Part shown: piece by piece, positions 25,300 to 33,294 of the stretch
Layout of the letters: each line of letters starts with the position of its first letter
Position numbering within the stretch: position 1 is the first letter of the stretch
Source of the DNA: Clostridia bacterium
GTDB taxonomy: Bacteria; Bacillota; Clostridia; Christensenellales; CAG-917
NCBI GenBank assembly: GCA_017618055.1
Contig: JAFZVB010000013.1
Span: forward strand, 1-64,000
Direction: 5' to 3'
Length of the DNA: 64,000 bases
Notes under the pieces: model-generated
Told to the model about the DNA's origin: nothing
Database searches by the model: none
What the model saw: only the letters and a program-made list of their open reading frames with translations
Program-made: the position numbers and the translations under genes

Positions 25300-27337
25300 T
25301 ATCTTCTACCTCCTCCACTTCATTATTTTCTTGTGTTGAATCATGTTCTTCACCAACATGTTTGGTCATTAAAAGACCAACCTCATCTTTTTGTGCTGTT
25401 TTTCCATCTAATATACCAGTAATCTTGCCACCACAAAGAACGAGAATTCTATCACATAATGCGAGCAATACGTCTAAGTCTTCTCCAACGAATACAACTG
25501 CAACATTCTTTTCCTTTTGTTTATTTAAAAGATTATAGATAAGATATGATGAGTTAATGTCCAATCCTCTTACTGGGTAAGCTGCCATTAAAACTTTTGG
25601 TGATGAAGAAATTTCTCTACCAACCAAAACCTTTTGTACGTTACCACCTGACAATCTTCTAACTGGTGTTTGATCACTTGGAGTTACAACTTCAAGCTCA
25701 TCTATGATATTATCTGCCAAGTTCTTAGGTCTCTTTCTATTTAAGAATACTGTTTTGCCCTTTCTGTAACTTCTTAGCATCATATTATCTACAATACTCA
25801 TATTTCCTACCAAACCCATATTTAAACGGTCTTCTGGAACGAATGAGAGCTTGATACCTAATTCTTGAATTTCTCTTGGTTTCTTATCTCTTAAATCAAT
25901 GATTTCATCTTCGTAATAAAGGATTTGTTCACTATCTACCAATTTCTTAATTTCACTGTTGGATTTACCCTTTAATACTACAGGCGTACCATCCGGATAA
26001 TGAAACATACCCTTCTCTGCTTTTTCTCTAATTTGTTTGATGTCATTATGGAAGAATGTGACTGGTTTGTTTTCCTTTGGATTATGGAATATGATTTCGC
26101 CTCCCTCTACACGTTGCAATCCTGCAATACCTTCAAGGAGTTCCTTTTGTCCATTTCCAGCAATACCAGCAACACCAAGGATTTCACCACCGTTAACTGT
26201 GAATGAAATATCATCTATTGCTTTTCTTCCTTCATTATTAAGAATTGTTAAGTTATTTATGATTAGTCTAGGCTTTGGACTTACTGGATCTTTTCTTTCT
26301 ATGTTAAGATCTACCTTCTTTCCAACCATCATTTCGGTGAGTTCTTTATAATTGGTTTCTTTTGTATTTACAGTTCCAATATATTCACCTTTTCTCAATA
26401 CAGAAACTCTATCTGAAATTTCCATAACTTCGTTAAGTTTATGAGTAATAATGATAATTGCTTTACCATCCTCTCTCATCTTACGAAGAACATCAAATAA
26501 TTTTCTAATTTCTTGTGGTGTTAAAACGGCTGTTGGTTCATCCAAAATAAGGATGTTAGCGCCTCTATATAATACCTTTATAATCTCGACAGTTTGTTTC
26601 TCAGAAACAGACATATCGTATATTTTCTTACTTAAGTCTATATCAAAACCAAACTTTTTAATATAGTGTTGAATTGCTTCTATACGACCTCTTGCCAAGT
26701 AGTTAAATTTGTTTCTTTCCCAGAATCTTAACAATGGCATTACGGCAGTCTTAATAGCAACTTTAAGATATGCTCTTTGACGCTTCATCAAATACTTAGC
26801 ATATATTCTAGACCTTGCTTCTGGATTTTCCGCATTAAGTGCTGCATCTCTAACTTCCTTTGCCGAAGAAATAGAACCTCTATAATCACTGAAATAACTG
26901 TTCAATACTTTTCTATTGTCAACTTTAAGGATTTTATCGCCAAGGATTATATTATCAGCTGCGGTAAATACATCAACAAGTTTAAAGTGTTGGTGAATCA
27001 TACCGATGTGATTTTCAAAAGCATCTTGAGGAGATCTGATTTGAACTTCCTTTCCATTAATAAATATTTGACCTTCATCTGGATAGTAAATACCAGATAT
27101 CATATTCATTAAAGTTGTTTTACCTGAACCATTCTCCCCTAAAATAGCAAGAATTTCACCCTTCTTCAAGGTGAGATTAATGTTGTTATTCGCACGTACT
27201 TCTCCAAAGTGTTTTGATATCCCTCTTAATTCAATAACAGGAGTATCATCTTGCAATTCCTCTACTATTTGAGTTTCAATAGTTTTTTCTTTTTCTGGAG
27301 AAATCTCGTTTATTTCTTTGGTAATTTCGTTTTCCAC
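25274..27337 (-). CDS. nupO: Nucleoside ABC transporter ATPase with large insertions (NupO-like)
   Basis: This double ATPase drives the nucleoside importer. The first half has Walker A GENGSGKTT, Q-loop HQHFKLV, signature SVSEKQTVEI and Walker B ILILDEPTAVL; the second has GNGQKELLEG, RRLSGGNVQK and a Walker B without the usual acidic pair (LMAAYPVRGLD), as is normal here. At 687 residues it exceeds the usual length (about 510): one insert of about 100 residues, helical and basic, sits between the first Q-loop and signature, and another of about 60 in the second half. The frame extends 12 codons upstream to a TTG, but GGAGGT directly precedes the GTG at 27337, the likely start. Confidence 0.92.
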   Translation of the reverse strand: MENEITKEINEISPEKEKTIETQIVEELQDDTPVIELRGISKHFGEVRANNNINLTLKKGEILAILGENGSGKTTLMNMISGIYYPDEGQIFINGKEVQIRSPQDAFENHIGMIHQHFKLVDVFTAADNIILGDKILKVDNRKVLNSYFSDYRGSISSAKEVRDAALNAENPEARSRIYAKYLMKRQRAYLKVAIKTAVMPLLRFWERNKFNYLARGRIEAIQHYIKKFGFDIDLSKKIYDMSVSEKQTVEIIKVLYRGANILILDEPTAVLTPQEIRKLFDVLRKMREDGKAIIIITHKLNEVMEISDRVSVLRKGEYIGTVNTKETNYKELTEMMVGKKVDLNIERKDPVSPKPRLIINNLTILNNEGRKAIDDISFTVNGGEILGVAGIAGNGQKELLEGIAGLQRVEGGEIIFHNPKENKPVTFFHNDIKQIREKAEKGMFHYPDGTPVVLKGKSNSEIKKLVDSEQILYYEDEIIDLRDKKPREIQELGIKLSFVPEDRLNMGLVGNMSIVDNMMLRSYRKGKTVFLNRKRPKNLADNIIDELEVVTPSDQTPVRRLSGGNVQKVLVGREISSSPKVLMAAYPVRGLDINSSYLIYNLLNKQKEKNVAVVFVGEDLDVLLALCDRILVLCGGKITGILDGKTAQKDEVGLLMTKHVGEEHDSTQENNEVEEVEDNGIKQNQI

Positions 27338-27361
27338 GATTACCTCCATTGTGTTTGCCTT

Positions 27362-27397
27362 TAAAAAAAGCAAGACGGAGTCTTAGGCTCCGCCTTA
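27362..27397 (-). terminator. Internal terminator between lipoprotein and ATPase genes
   Basis: AAGGCGGAG pairs with CTCCGTCTT around a short loop, then GCTTTTTTT, on the minus strand right after the binding lipoprotein gene and before the ATPase gene. Partial readthrough would make more binding protein than transporter, a common arrangement. Confidence 0.8.
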
Positions 27398-27416
27398 CCT
27401 TATTTTAGTTTAAATA

Positions 27417-28691
27417 TTATGCATTAAGTGGTGAAATACCGTCAATTGTTAATCCAAAGTATGGAGCTGAACGATATGTGCTTTCTGCAATATAAGTCTT
27501 GTTACCAGATGTTATTACAACGTTTGTATCTGGTGTGAATGCTTCGTCAGAAACTACGTTTGCAACATATTCTGTAACTGCTGCACCATTTACTGTGAAT
27601 GTTGAGCAATCATAAACCTTTAATGTGCCAGCTTCAAATTTTGCCTTTGCGTTTGCGATAGCTGCTGCTGTACCTGTTGCAACTGCGTCACCTAATTCTA
27701 ATACTTCAACTGCGCCTGTTGCGAAACCACCTGTCCAATCATCTGGGATGTCTTTGCCATATTTTACACATTCAATAATGTATTTGAAATATGTTCCCCA
27801 GTTAATCTTACATCCTGCAAGATATGTGTTTGGACATGCTGTTTTTGTGCTTACGTTATATGTAACGTTTGGAACACCTTTTGTTTCACATACTTGTGGA
27901 GCACCCATTGAGTCTGCGTGTTGGCTAATAAGAACACAACCTGCATTGATTAATGCTGTTGCAGAGTTAGCTTCTGCAATTTCATCGTACCAACTATTTG
28001 TGAATGTTGTCTTCATTGTAACACTTGGACATACAGATTTTGCACCAAGATAGAATGATGTCAAACCAGAGATAACTTCTTCATATGGATATGCACCAAC
28101 ATAACCCATCTTTGGAACGACTGTATTATCTGCTGCCATCATAGCATTGAGCTTCATACCTGCTGCGATACCTGCAAGATATCTTCCTTCGTAAATGTTT
28201 GCGAATGCTGTTTGGAAGTTAGATACGCCTGCGATACGTCCTGATGTACCTGTTGCATGACAGAATTGAACGTTTGGATATTCTTTTGCAGCTTTAATCA
28301 TGAATTCTTCATGTCCAAATGAATCTGCGAAAACGATGTCGCATCCATCTTCTGCTAATTCAACTGCTGTATCATAACATGCATTTGTTTCATCAATACC
28401 AGATTTCACAACAAGAGCAGCACCCATTTGTGCACATACTGTTGTTGCTGCATCGATGAAGTTCTTATCATATGTAGAATGTTCATCGTGTAATGTGATT
28501 AAACCAAATTTAATACTTGATTTTACAACTTGACCAGTTTTATCAACATCAACGTTATCAATATTTGTCATTGGTTCTAACTTGATAGTGTCATCTGCAT
28601 CGGTGCCTTTCTTATTACATGCTACGAATGTTGCACATAATGCTGCGATTAATGCTACTACTACGAGTAAAACAAAAACTTTCTTTTTCAT
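27417..28691 (-). CDS. nupN: BMP-family nucleoside-binding lipoprotein
   Basis: The extracellular substrate-binding part of the nucleoside importer. The signal peptide (MKKKVFVLLVVVALIAALCA) ends at the lipobox TFVAC with lipidated Cys25. The mature protein has the BMP family landmarks: FGLITLHDEHSTYDKNF at the start, GCDIVFADSFGHEEFM near 115-130, and VGAYPYEEVISG near 200. Family members bind purine nucleosides through stacked aromatic residues. A good AGGAG precedes the ATG. The gene follows xpt by 63 bp and is followed by an internal terminator. Confidence 0.93.
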   Translation of the reverse strand: MKKKVFVLLVVVALIAALCATFVACNKKGTDADDTIKLEPMTNIDNVDVDKTGQVVKSSIKFGLITLHDEHSTYDKNFIDAATTVCAQMGAALVVKSGIDETNACYDTAVELAEDGCDIVFADSFGHEEFMIKAAKEYPNVQFCHATGTSGRIAGVSNFQTAFANIYEGRYLAGIAAGMKLNAMMAADNTVVPKMGYVGAYPYEEVISGLTSFYLGAKSVCPSVTMKTTFTNSWYDEIAEANSATALINAGCVLISQHADSMGAPQVCETKGVPNVTYNVSTKTACPNTYLAGCKINWGTYFKYIIECVKYGKDIPDDWTGGFATGAVEVLELGDAVATGTAAAIANAKAKFEAGTLKVYDCSTFTVNGAAVTEYVANVVSDEAFTPDTNVVITSGNKTYIAESTYRSAPYFGLTIDGISPLNA

Positions 28692-28754
28692 AAATATTCT
28701 CCTTTTTAAAGTGCCATTTTGGCATTATTTTTTTTTGTTGTTCTAATTTATCTC

Positions 28755-29330
28755 TTAGTCTTCAAAAACGATTCCGTCTTCTACTGACATAGATTTGATT
28801 TTAGCAAGGGATTCAATTCTAATTCCCTTATGAGCAAGTTCTGCACCGCCACCTTGATATACTTTTTCTATTGCTATTGCACATCCAACTAAACTAGCGC
28901 CACTTTCTTTAACAATTCCTGTTAATGCATTAAGTGCACTTCCTTTTGCAAGAAAATCATCCACTATAAGAATTGCGTCGTCTTTGGAAATAAATCTCTT
29001 TTCTACTTGAATAAGATTGGTTGCGCCTTTTGTGTATGAGAAAGCTTCAACTGAATAAACATCTTGAGACATGTTCTTGTTTTTATTCTTCTTAGCAAAA
29101 ATAATTGGAACATTAATATATCTAGATACTGCCATAGCAATAGCAATACCAGATGCTTCTATTGTTAAAATTTTGGTAATTTTGCTCTTGGAAAAAATGT
29201 CGGCGATTTCTCTACCGATGTGATCCAACAACTCTGTGTCTAGTTGATGGTTCAAAAAACTTGAAACCTTTAGAACGTCACCTGGATAAATCTCTCCATC
29301 TTTGACAATTCTGTCTTTCAATTCTTGCAT
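28755..29330 (-). CDS. xpt: Xanthine phosphoribosyltransferase
   Basis: It converts xanthine and PRPP to XMP, a purine salvage step in the cytoplasm. The sequence follows Xpt throughout its 191 residues: start MQELKDRIVKDG, the SFLNHQLD block near 25-32, EASGIAIA near 59-66, and the PRPP loop ILIVDDFLAKGSA near 121-133. It is the first gene of the purine uptake operon, with its own promoter and a structured leader of about 80 nt that lacks the known guanine riboswitch core. GAGAGG precedes the ATG. Confidence 0.96.
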   Translation of the reverse strand: MQELKDRIVKDGEIYPGDVLKVSSFLNHQLDTELLDHIGREIADIFSKSKITKILTIEASGIAIAMAVSRYINVPIIFAKKNKNKNMSQDVYSVEAFSYTKGATNLIQVEKRFISKDDAILIVDDFLAKGSALNALTGIVKESGASLVGCAIAIEKVYQGGGAELAHKGIRIESLAKIKSMSVEDGIVFED

Positions 29331-29412
29331 GTGCTATCCTCTCTATACCACAATATATTGTGTGTGGACCCGGTCCTTTTGCCCGTAACTTGTGTCAGCT
29401 TTGCTCTAAGAT
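29331..29412 (-). promoter_or_regulatory. Structured xpt leader, class unknown
   Basis: The leader has a GC-rich hairpin, GGACC against GGTCC (4-5 bp with a tight loop), after the unpaired ACGGGCAAAA, then a second hairpin CCACA/TGTGG that includes the 14-bp perfect palindrome CACAATATATTGTG. The ribosome binding site follows. In other Firmicutes xpt is usually under a guanine riboswitch, whose conserved core I cannot find here. It may be a different RNA switch, or the palindrome may be a protein operator. Confidence 0.5.
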
Positions 29413-29418
29413 AAGGAA

Positions 29419-29447
29419 ATTATATATAATATAATTGATAATATCAA
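29419..29447 (-). promoter_or_regulatory. Promoter of the xpt operon
   Basis: On the minus strand TTGATA and a perfect TATAAT are separated by 17 nt, placing the start near 29412. The A/T-rich stretch upstream (29460-29570), with repeats of TATACATTTTT, may act as an UP-element; I see no gene in it. Confidence 0.8.
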
Positions 29448-29576
29448 GTAAAAAACCCGCTTTTTTAACAAAAAATTTTTATACATTTTTTATGCATTTA
29501 TACATATACATTTTTATGCAATTTTTTATACATTTAAGGTCTACTAATCTCGCACGTACATAAACAATAATATTAT

Positions 29577-29603
29577 AAAAGGAGAGAAACAATCCCTCCT
29601 TTT
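29577..29603 (-). terminator. Terminator of the aldolase-aminotransferase operon
   Basis: AAAAGGAG pairs with CTCCTTTT around a short loop, with T runs on both sides, 27 bp after the aldolase-like gene. Confidence 0.75.
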
Positions 29604-29630
29604 GCATAATAATAATTTTTTTTAGATTTT

Positions 29631-30878
29631 TTAATCTTCTAAATATTTCTTACAAGCGTTCTCTAAGTCATAGCAAACTTGGAAAGCTTCCTCGAGTGTA
29701 TTTCCTCTAGCAACGATACCATGATTCTTTAAGAATACTGCTGGTGCATCTCCAATTGCTGCTGTTACGCTCTTAACGAGTTTCTTTGTGCCTGGAAGTC
29801 CACCAGTTGTGCAAGGAATAGATTCACCTAATGTTGCCTTATACTCCTCTGGAACTGGCAATGCTTTTCCAATAGAAGCAAGAATACAACCATATTTTGG
29901 ATGTGAATGGAGAACCCAAGTTGTTTCGCTCTTAGCAAGCATTAAAGCACCGTGAATTTTCTTTTCTGATGTTGGCTTGTTAGATCCTTGCCATTCCATA
30001 GTCTCGATATCTACGATTGCCATTTGTTCTGGTTTGAGCATTACATAGTCTAATGCACTTGGAGTACAAAGGATGTGTTTGTCATCTACTCTAACAGAGA
30101 TATTGCCCCATGTTCCTTGAACAAGATTTTCGTTGAGCATTCTTACGCCAACGTCTTTAACTTGTTGTGCAAGTTTCTTGAGCTCATCTGTTGTAATTGC
30201 AGATGGTTGTTCTTCTACCTTTTCCTCTGTTCCAGATTCTGCTGCTTTTTGCGCATCTTGGTTCTTCTTGGAATATTTGAGTTTATATACAACGTGTTCA
30301 AGACAAGCATCTAATAAACCTAAAGGTTTACATCCGCCCTTGCTCTCTGCGAGAAGGTAACAGTTACATGCTTTATCTAATACTAATGTTGCTGTATGAA
30401 CTTCATCTAATGTTCTACCTGTTACAATTGCTCCAGCATCTGGTAAGAAGCAACAATTTCTTAATCCTCTAATTGCTCTTAATACCTCTATTGCTGTGTT
30501 TTCTTTTGCACATCTTACACTGATACCGCAAATTTGAGACATATCATCTAGAACTGCAGGCAATGTTTTCTTCTTAGAGGAGAACTTTAAGATGTTCTCA
30601 CTATCTACGATAGCTGCTGCACCAATCTTATCATCATGTCTTAAGAGACAGAAAAGAAGAACTGCTGCTGCTCTTTCATTGCCTTGGAGTTGTTCGATGT
30701 TTTTATCATCTACGTACATAATTGAACCAACTTCTAGCTTGCTCAAATCAGCACCTAGTTGTGTCATTGCAATACCTGTATCGCATCTAACAGCAATAGC
30801 ACCGGAAACAATGTATCCATCTGCAACAAATTTTTGTGCATAGGATATAATATTCTTTTGAACTGTTTCGGTTATCAT
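29631..30878 (-). CDS. Tandem class II aldolase/adducin-like protein
   Basis: Residues 210-415 are a class II aldolase/adducin domain, which cleaves or binds sugar phosphates with a zinc ion: QGTWGNISVR near 253-262, then HSHPKYG near 316-322 with the two zinc-binding histidines, and KNHGIVARG near 381-389. Residues 1-205 look like a second, worn copy: AGAIVTGRTLDEVHTATLVLDKAC at about 155-178 parallels KNHGIVARGNTLEEAFQVCYDLENAC, but the HxH pair and the final His are gone. A low-complexity linker rich in Glu joins them. It starts 17 bp after the aminotransferase gene, so both act in one pathway. Confidence 0.85.
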   Translation of the reverse strand: MITETVQKNIISYAQKFVADGYIVSGAIAVRCDTGIAMTQLGADLSKLEVGSIMYVDDKNIEQLQGNERAAAVLLFCLLRHDDKIGAAAIVDSENILKFSSKKKTLPAVLDDMSQICGISVRCAKENTAIEVLRAIRGLRNCCFLPDAGAIVTGRTLDEVHTATLVLDKACNCYLLAESKGGCKPLGLLDACLEHVVYKLKYSKKNQDAQKAAESGTEEKVEEQPSAITTDELKKLAQQVKDVGVRMLNENLVQGTWGNISVRVDDKHILCTPSALDYVMLKPEQMAIVDIETMEWQGSNKPTSEKKIHGALMLAKSETTWVLHSHPKYGCILASIGKALPVPEEYKATLGESIPCTTGGLPGTKKLVKSVTAAIGDAPAVFLKNHGIVARGNTLEEAFQVCYDLENACKKYLED

Positions 30879-30895
30879 ATTAGTTTTTCCTTATC

Positions 30896-32539
30896 TTATT
30901 TGTGTTCAAATCTTGCGTTGTCACATTCTACAACATCTTTGAATGTTGCATCGAATTGTGCAAGTGCTGCATCGATAACTTCGTCTGTATCAGCCATAGA
31001 TGTGTATAAACGGCTTCCTGCTAATGTTACGATACCATGTCTCATATAAGCTGCACCCATTTGTTCCATTGCAACTTTTCTTCTGAGCATTTCTGGTTTC
31101 TTCTTAAGCATTGGGATAACTGAACCGAATAAAGACATTGATGAGAAATCAAAGCTCATAGCACCTGTACATTCAAGGTGTACGATTGAACCTTGGTTGT
31201 ATACTACGTATGGGAGATTGTACTTCTTTACAAGTTCTTTTAATCCTGCTGCAAGTCTATCCCCAGCTCTTCCTGCCTTTGCACATGCATCGTTCTTTTC
31301 GATTTCACATATTGCTAAATATCCTGCATAAGATGAAAGTGGGTTTGCTGCAAGAGTTCCACCAACATATGCTTTCTTGCCCATACCAGCAAGTCCTGCT
31401 GCCATTAAGCTTACATATTCTCTCTTACCACCGACACCACCAGCTGATGGATAACCACCTGCTACGATCTTTCCGAATATTGTGAGGTCTGGATACATAT
31501 CTCTATTTGTTGCTGGTCTCTTGAACTTAACAACTTTAACTGAACCATCTTCTTGCTTCTCTACTTTCTTGTCATCGATAATCCATTCTTGTCCATCTAC
31601 AAGAGCCTTTTCATCATTGTATGGATAACCATAATTTTCTGTGAAGAAGTATCCTGCTGCACCGTGGAGTCCTACTCTGAATCCAGTTACAACTTCATCA
31701 AAGATGAAGAGTGCACCGTATTTCTTTGCTAATATACGTGCTCTGAGGTTGTATTCTAAATCGATTGGACGTGTTCCTGATTCTGGACCAACTGGTTCAA
31801 CGATAACTGCTGCTGTTCCGCCTCTTAATGCGTTCTTCTTTAACATTGCTTCGAGCATCTTAAGGTCATTTGGACGGACTTCGTCTGTTGTCTTGTATGA
31901 TCCTGGGATACCATGACTTTCTAAGAATTGACGGCTTCCTGGAATCTTAAGGCCATAAACCATTTGATCTGACCAACCATGATAAGCACCACCGACTTTG
32001 ATGATTCTCTTCTTCTTTGTTGCACAACGTGCTACTCTGATTGCTGCCATAACAGATTCTGTACCAGAACCAAGCATTCTAAACATTTCGCAGTTTGGCA
32101 TTAATTCGTTAATCTTCTTTGCAAGGAGTAATTCACCTTCGTGGAAAAGACCTGTTACAGGACCACATGTGTTTAATAATTCAAGAACCTTTTCTCTAAC
32201 TGCTGGATAGTTTGATCCTAAGATTGTTGGACCACCTGCTTGAAGGAAATCAAAGTACTTGTTTCCATCTCTATCCCAAAGATAAGCACCTTCTGCTTTT
32301 TCAATACAGATTGGGAATGGGAAGTTGAATGCTAAGTTGTGTTGTACTCCACCTGGGATGTACTTCTTAGCTTCTGTTGTGATTTCTTTAGACTTTGCAC
32401 ACTTTGTGTTGAAGTAGTCTAAGATTTCTTTGAGAGCTTCATCTGAAACGCAGTAAATTGGTTTAGATGTGAGTTCTGCGAGTTCGTCATAAATTGGTTG
32501 AGCTTTTGCCCATTTTTCAATTGCATAACCGTTTGCCAT
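30896..32539 (-). CDS. Class III aminotransferase resembling glutamate-1-semialdehyde aminomutase
   Basis: A PLP enzyme related to HemL. The landmarks are GSGTESVMAAIRVAR near 155-170, GAYHGWSDQ near 183-191, the PLP-aspartate motif LFIFDEVVTGFRVG near 280-293, and the PLP lysine in FGKIVAGGYP near 367-376. At 547 residues it is over 100 longer than HemL, from an N-terminal extension of about 60 and an insert of about 60 before the lysine. No other haem genes are near. Its only operon partner is the aldolase-like protein, so a sugar or keto-acid amine is a likelier substrate than glutamate semialdehyde. Confidence 0.85.
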   Translation of the reverse strand: MANGYAIEKWAKAQPIYDELAELTSKPIYCVSDEALKEILDYFNTKCAKSKEITTEAKKYIPGGVQHNLAFNFPFPICIEKAEGAYLWDRDGNKYFDFLQAGGPTILGSNYPAVREKVLELLNTCGPVTGLFHEGELLLAKKINELMPNCEMFRMLGSGTESVMAAIRVARCATKKKRIIKVGGAYHGWSDQMVYGLKIPGSRQFLESHGIPGSYKTTDEVRPNDLKMLEAMLKKNALRGGTAAVIVEPVGPESGTRPIDLEYNLRARILAKKYGALFIFDEVVTGFRVGLHGAAGYFFTENYGYPYNDEKALVDGQEWIIDDKKVEKQEDGSVKVVKFKRPATNRDMYPDLTIFGKIVAGGYPSAGGVGGKREYVSLMAAGLAGMGKKAYVGGTLAANPLSSYAGYLAICEIEKNDACAKAGRAGDRLAAGLKELVKKYNLPYVVYNQGSIVHLECTGAMSFDFSSMSLFGSVIPMLKKKPEMLRRKVAMEQMGAAYMRHGIVTLAGSRLYTSMADTDEVIDAALAQFDATFKDVVECDNARFEHK

Positions 32540-32714
32540 AATTTTTTCTCCTATTTTTTTATTTTATTTTTTAATTTCGCAATAATTATAATATAATTAT
32601 GATACTTATGTAAAGAGAAAACACGCGCACGTTAGAAATCATTAATTAAAAGATTTTAACTAAATGCAAAAACCTCAAAACCCCACTATTTTCGGCATTT
32701 TTTCATATTACCTA

Positions 32715-32743
32715 TTGAAATATTTGGAATAAGCATCTATACT
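32715..32743 (+). promoter_or_regulatory. Promoter of the HU gene
   Basis: TTGAAA and TATACT with a 17-nt spacer; start near 32750 and AGGAGG before the ATG at 32788. Confidence 0.8.
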
Positions 32744-32787
32744 TTAATCACACAATTAACAAAAATTCCATTAGGAGGAAAATTTAA

Positions 32788-33060
32788 ATGAACAAAAAAG
32801 AATTAGTAACAGCAATCGCAGCAAAGGCAGATCTCTCAATTAAAGATGCAGAGAAATTCTTAGGAGCATATGCAGATGTTATCGCAGACGCAATCAAATC
32901 TGGTGACAAAGTAGCTATCGCAGGATTCGGCACATACGAACTCAAGGCAAAAGCAGCAAGAACAGGATTCAATCCTTTAACAAAAGAACCAGTTAAGATT
33001 CCAGCAAGCAAAGCTCCAGCAGTAAAATTCTCAAAGGCATACAAAGATTTGTTTAACTAA
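32788..33060 (+). CDS. hup: DNA-binding protein HU
   Basis: A 90-residue nucleoid protein that binds and bends DNA as a dimer. The family pattern is complete: MNKKELVTAIAAKADLSIKD at the start, VAIAGFGTYELKAKAAR near 44-60 and the DNA-binding arm GFNPLTKEPVKIPASKAPAVKF near 61-82. One small change is Thr59 for the usual Glu/Arg pair. The gene has its own promoter and a strong AGGAGG. It is the only HU gene in the window. Confidence 0.98.
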   Translation: MNKKELVTAIAAKADLSIKDAEKFLGAYADVIADAIKSGDKVAIAGFGTYELKAKAARTGFNPLTKEPVKIPASKAPAVKFSKAYKDLFN

Positions 33061-33088
33061 GAGTTTTTTATTTATTTATTAAATTAAG

Positions 33089-33116
33089 TGCAGTCTTCGG
33101 GCTGCATTTATTTTTT
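33089..33116 (+). terminator. Terminator of the HU gene
   Basis: TGCAGTC and GGCTGCA pair around a TTCG tetraloop, then ATTTATTTTTT. Confidence 0.85.
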
Positions 33117-33225
33117 ATACACTACTTTATTTTGTGTTTAATTTTTGCAATTTTTCCGTATTCTAACCACGTGGAATGTATTTGTTTAACTAATACTATT
33201 TAGACTTTTTTCTAGTCATTTTTAA

Positions 33226-33254
33226 TTGAAAACATTATACACGTGTGTTAAAAT
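33226..33254 (+). promoter_or_regulatory. Promoter of the P-type ATPase gene
   Basis: TTGAAA and TAAAAT are separated by 17 nt. The spacer contains ACACGTGT, an 8-bp palindrome that could be a regulator site. Confidence 0.65.
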
Positions 33255-33294
33255 TAGACATTATTATTTTTCCAATAGTTATACGGAGTTATAA

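Noticed and set aside
28712..28735. TGCCATTTTGGCA followed by eight T between xpt and the lipoprotein gene, as a terminator
   Set aside because: The T run follows the hairpin only on the plus strand, where there is no gene to terminate. On the transcribed strand the T run is absent.
29451..29570. Repeat array or CRISPR-like element in the A/T-rich stretch with TATACATTTTT copies
   Set aside because: The copies are irregular, short and low-complexity, with no constant spacing.
30896..32539. Naming the class III aminotransferase hemL
   Set aside because: It is over 100 residues longer than HemL, has no haem genes nearby and is in operon with an aldolase-like gene. The motif match alone does not justify the symbol.
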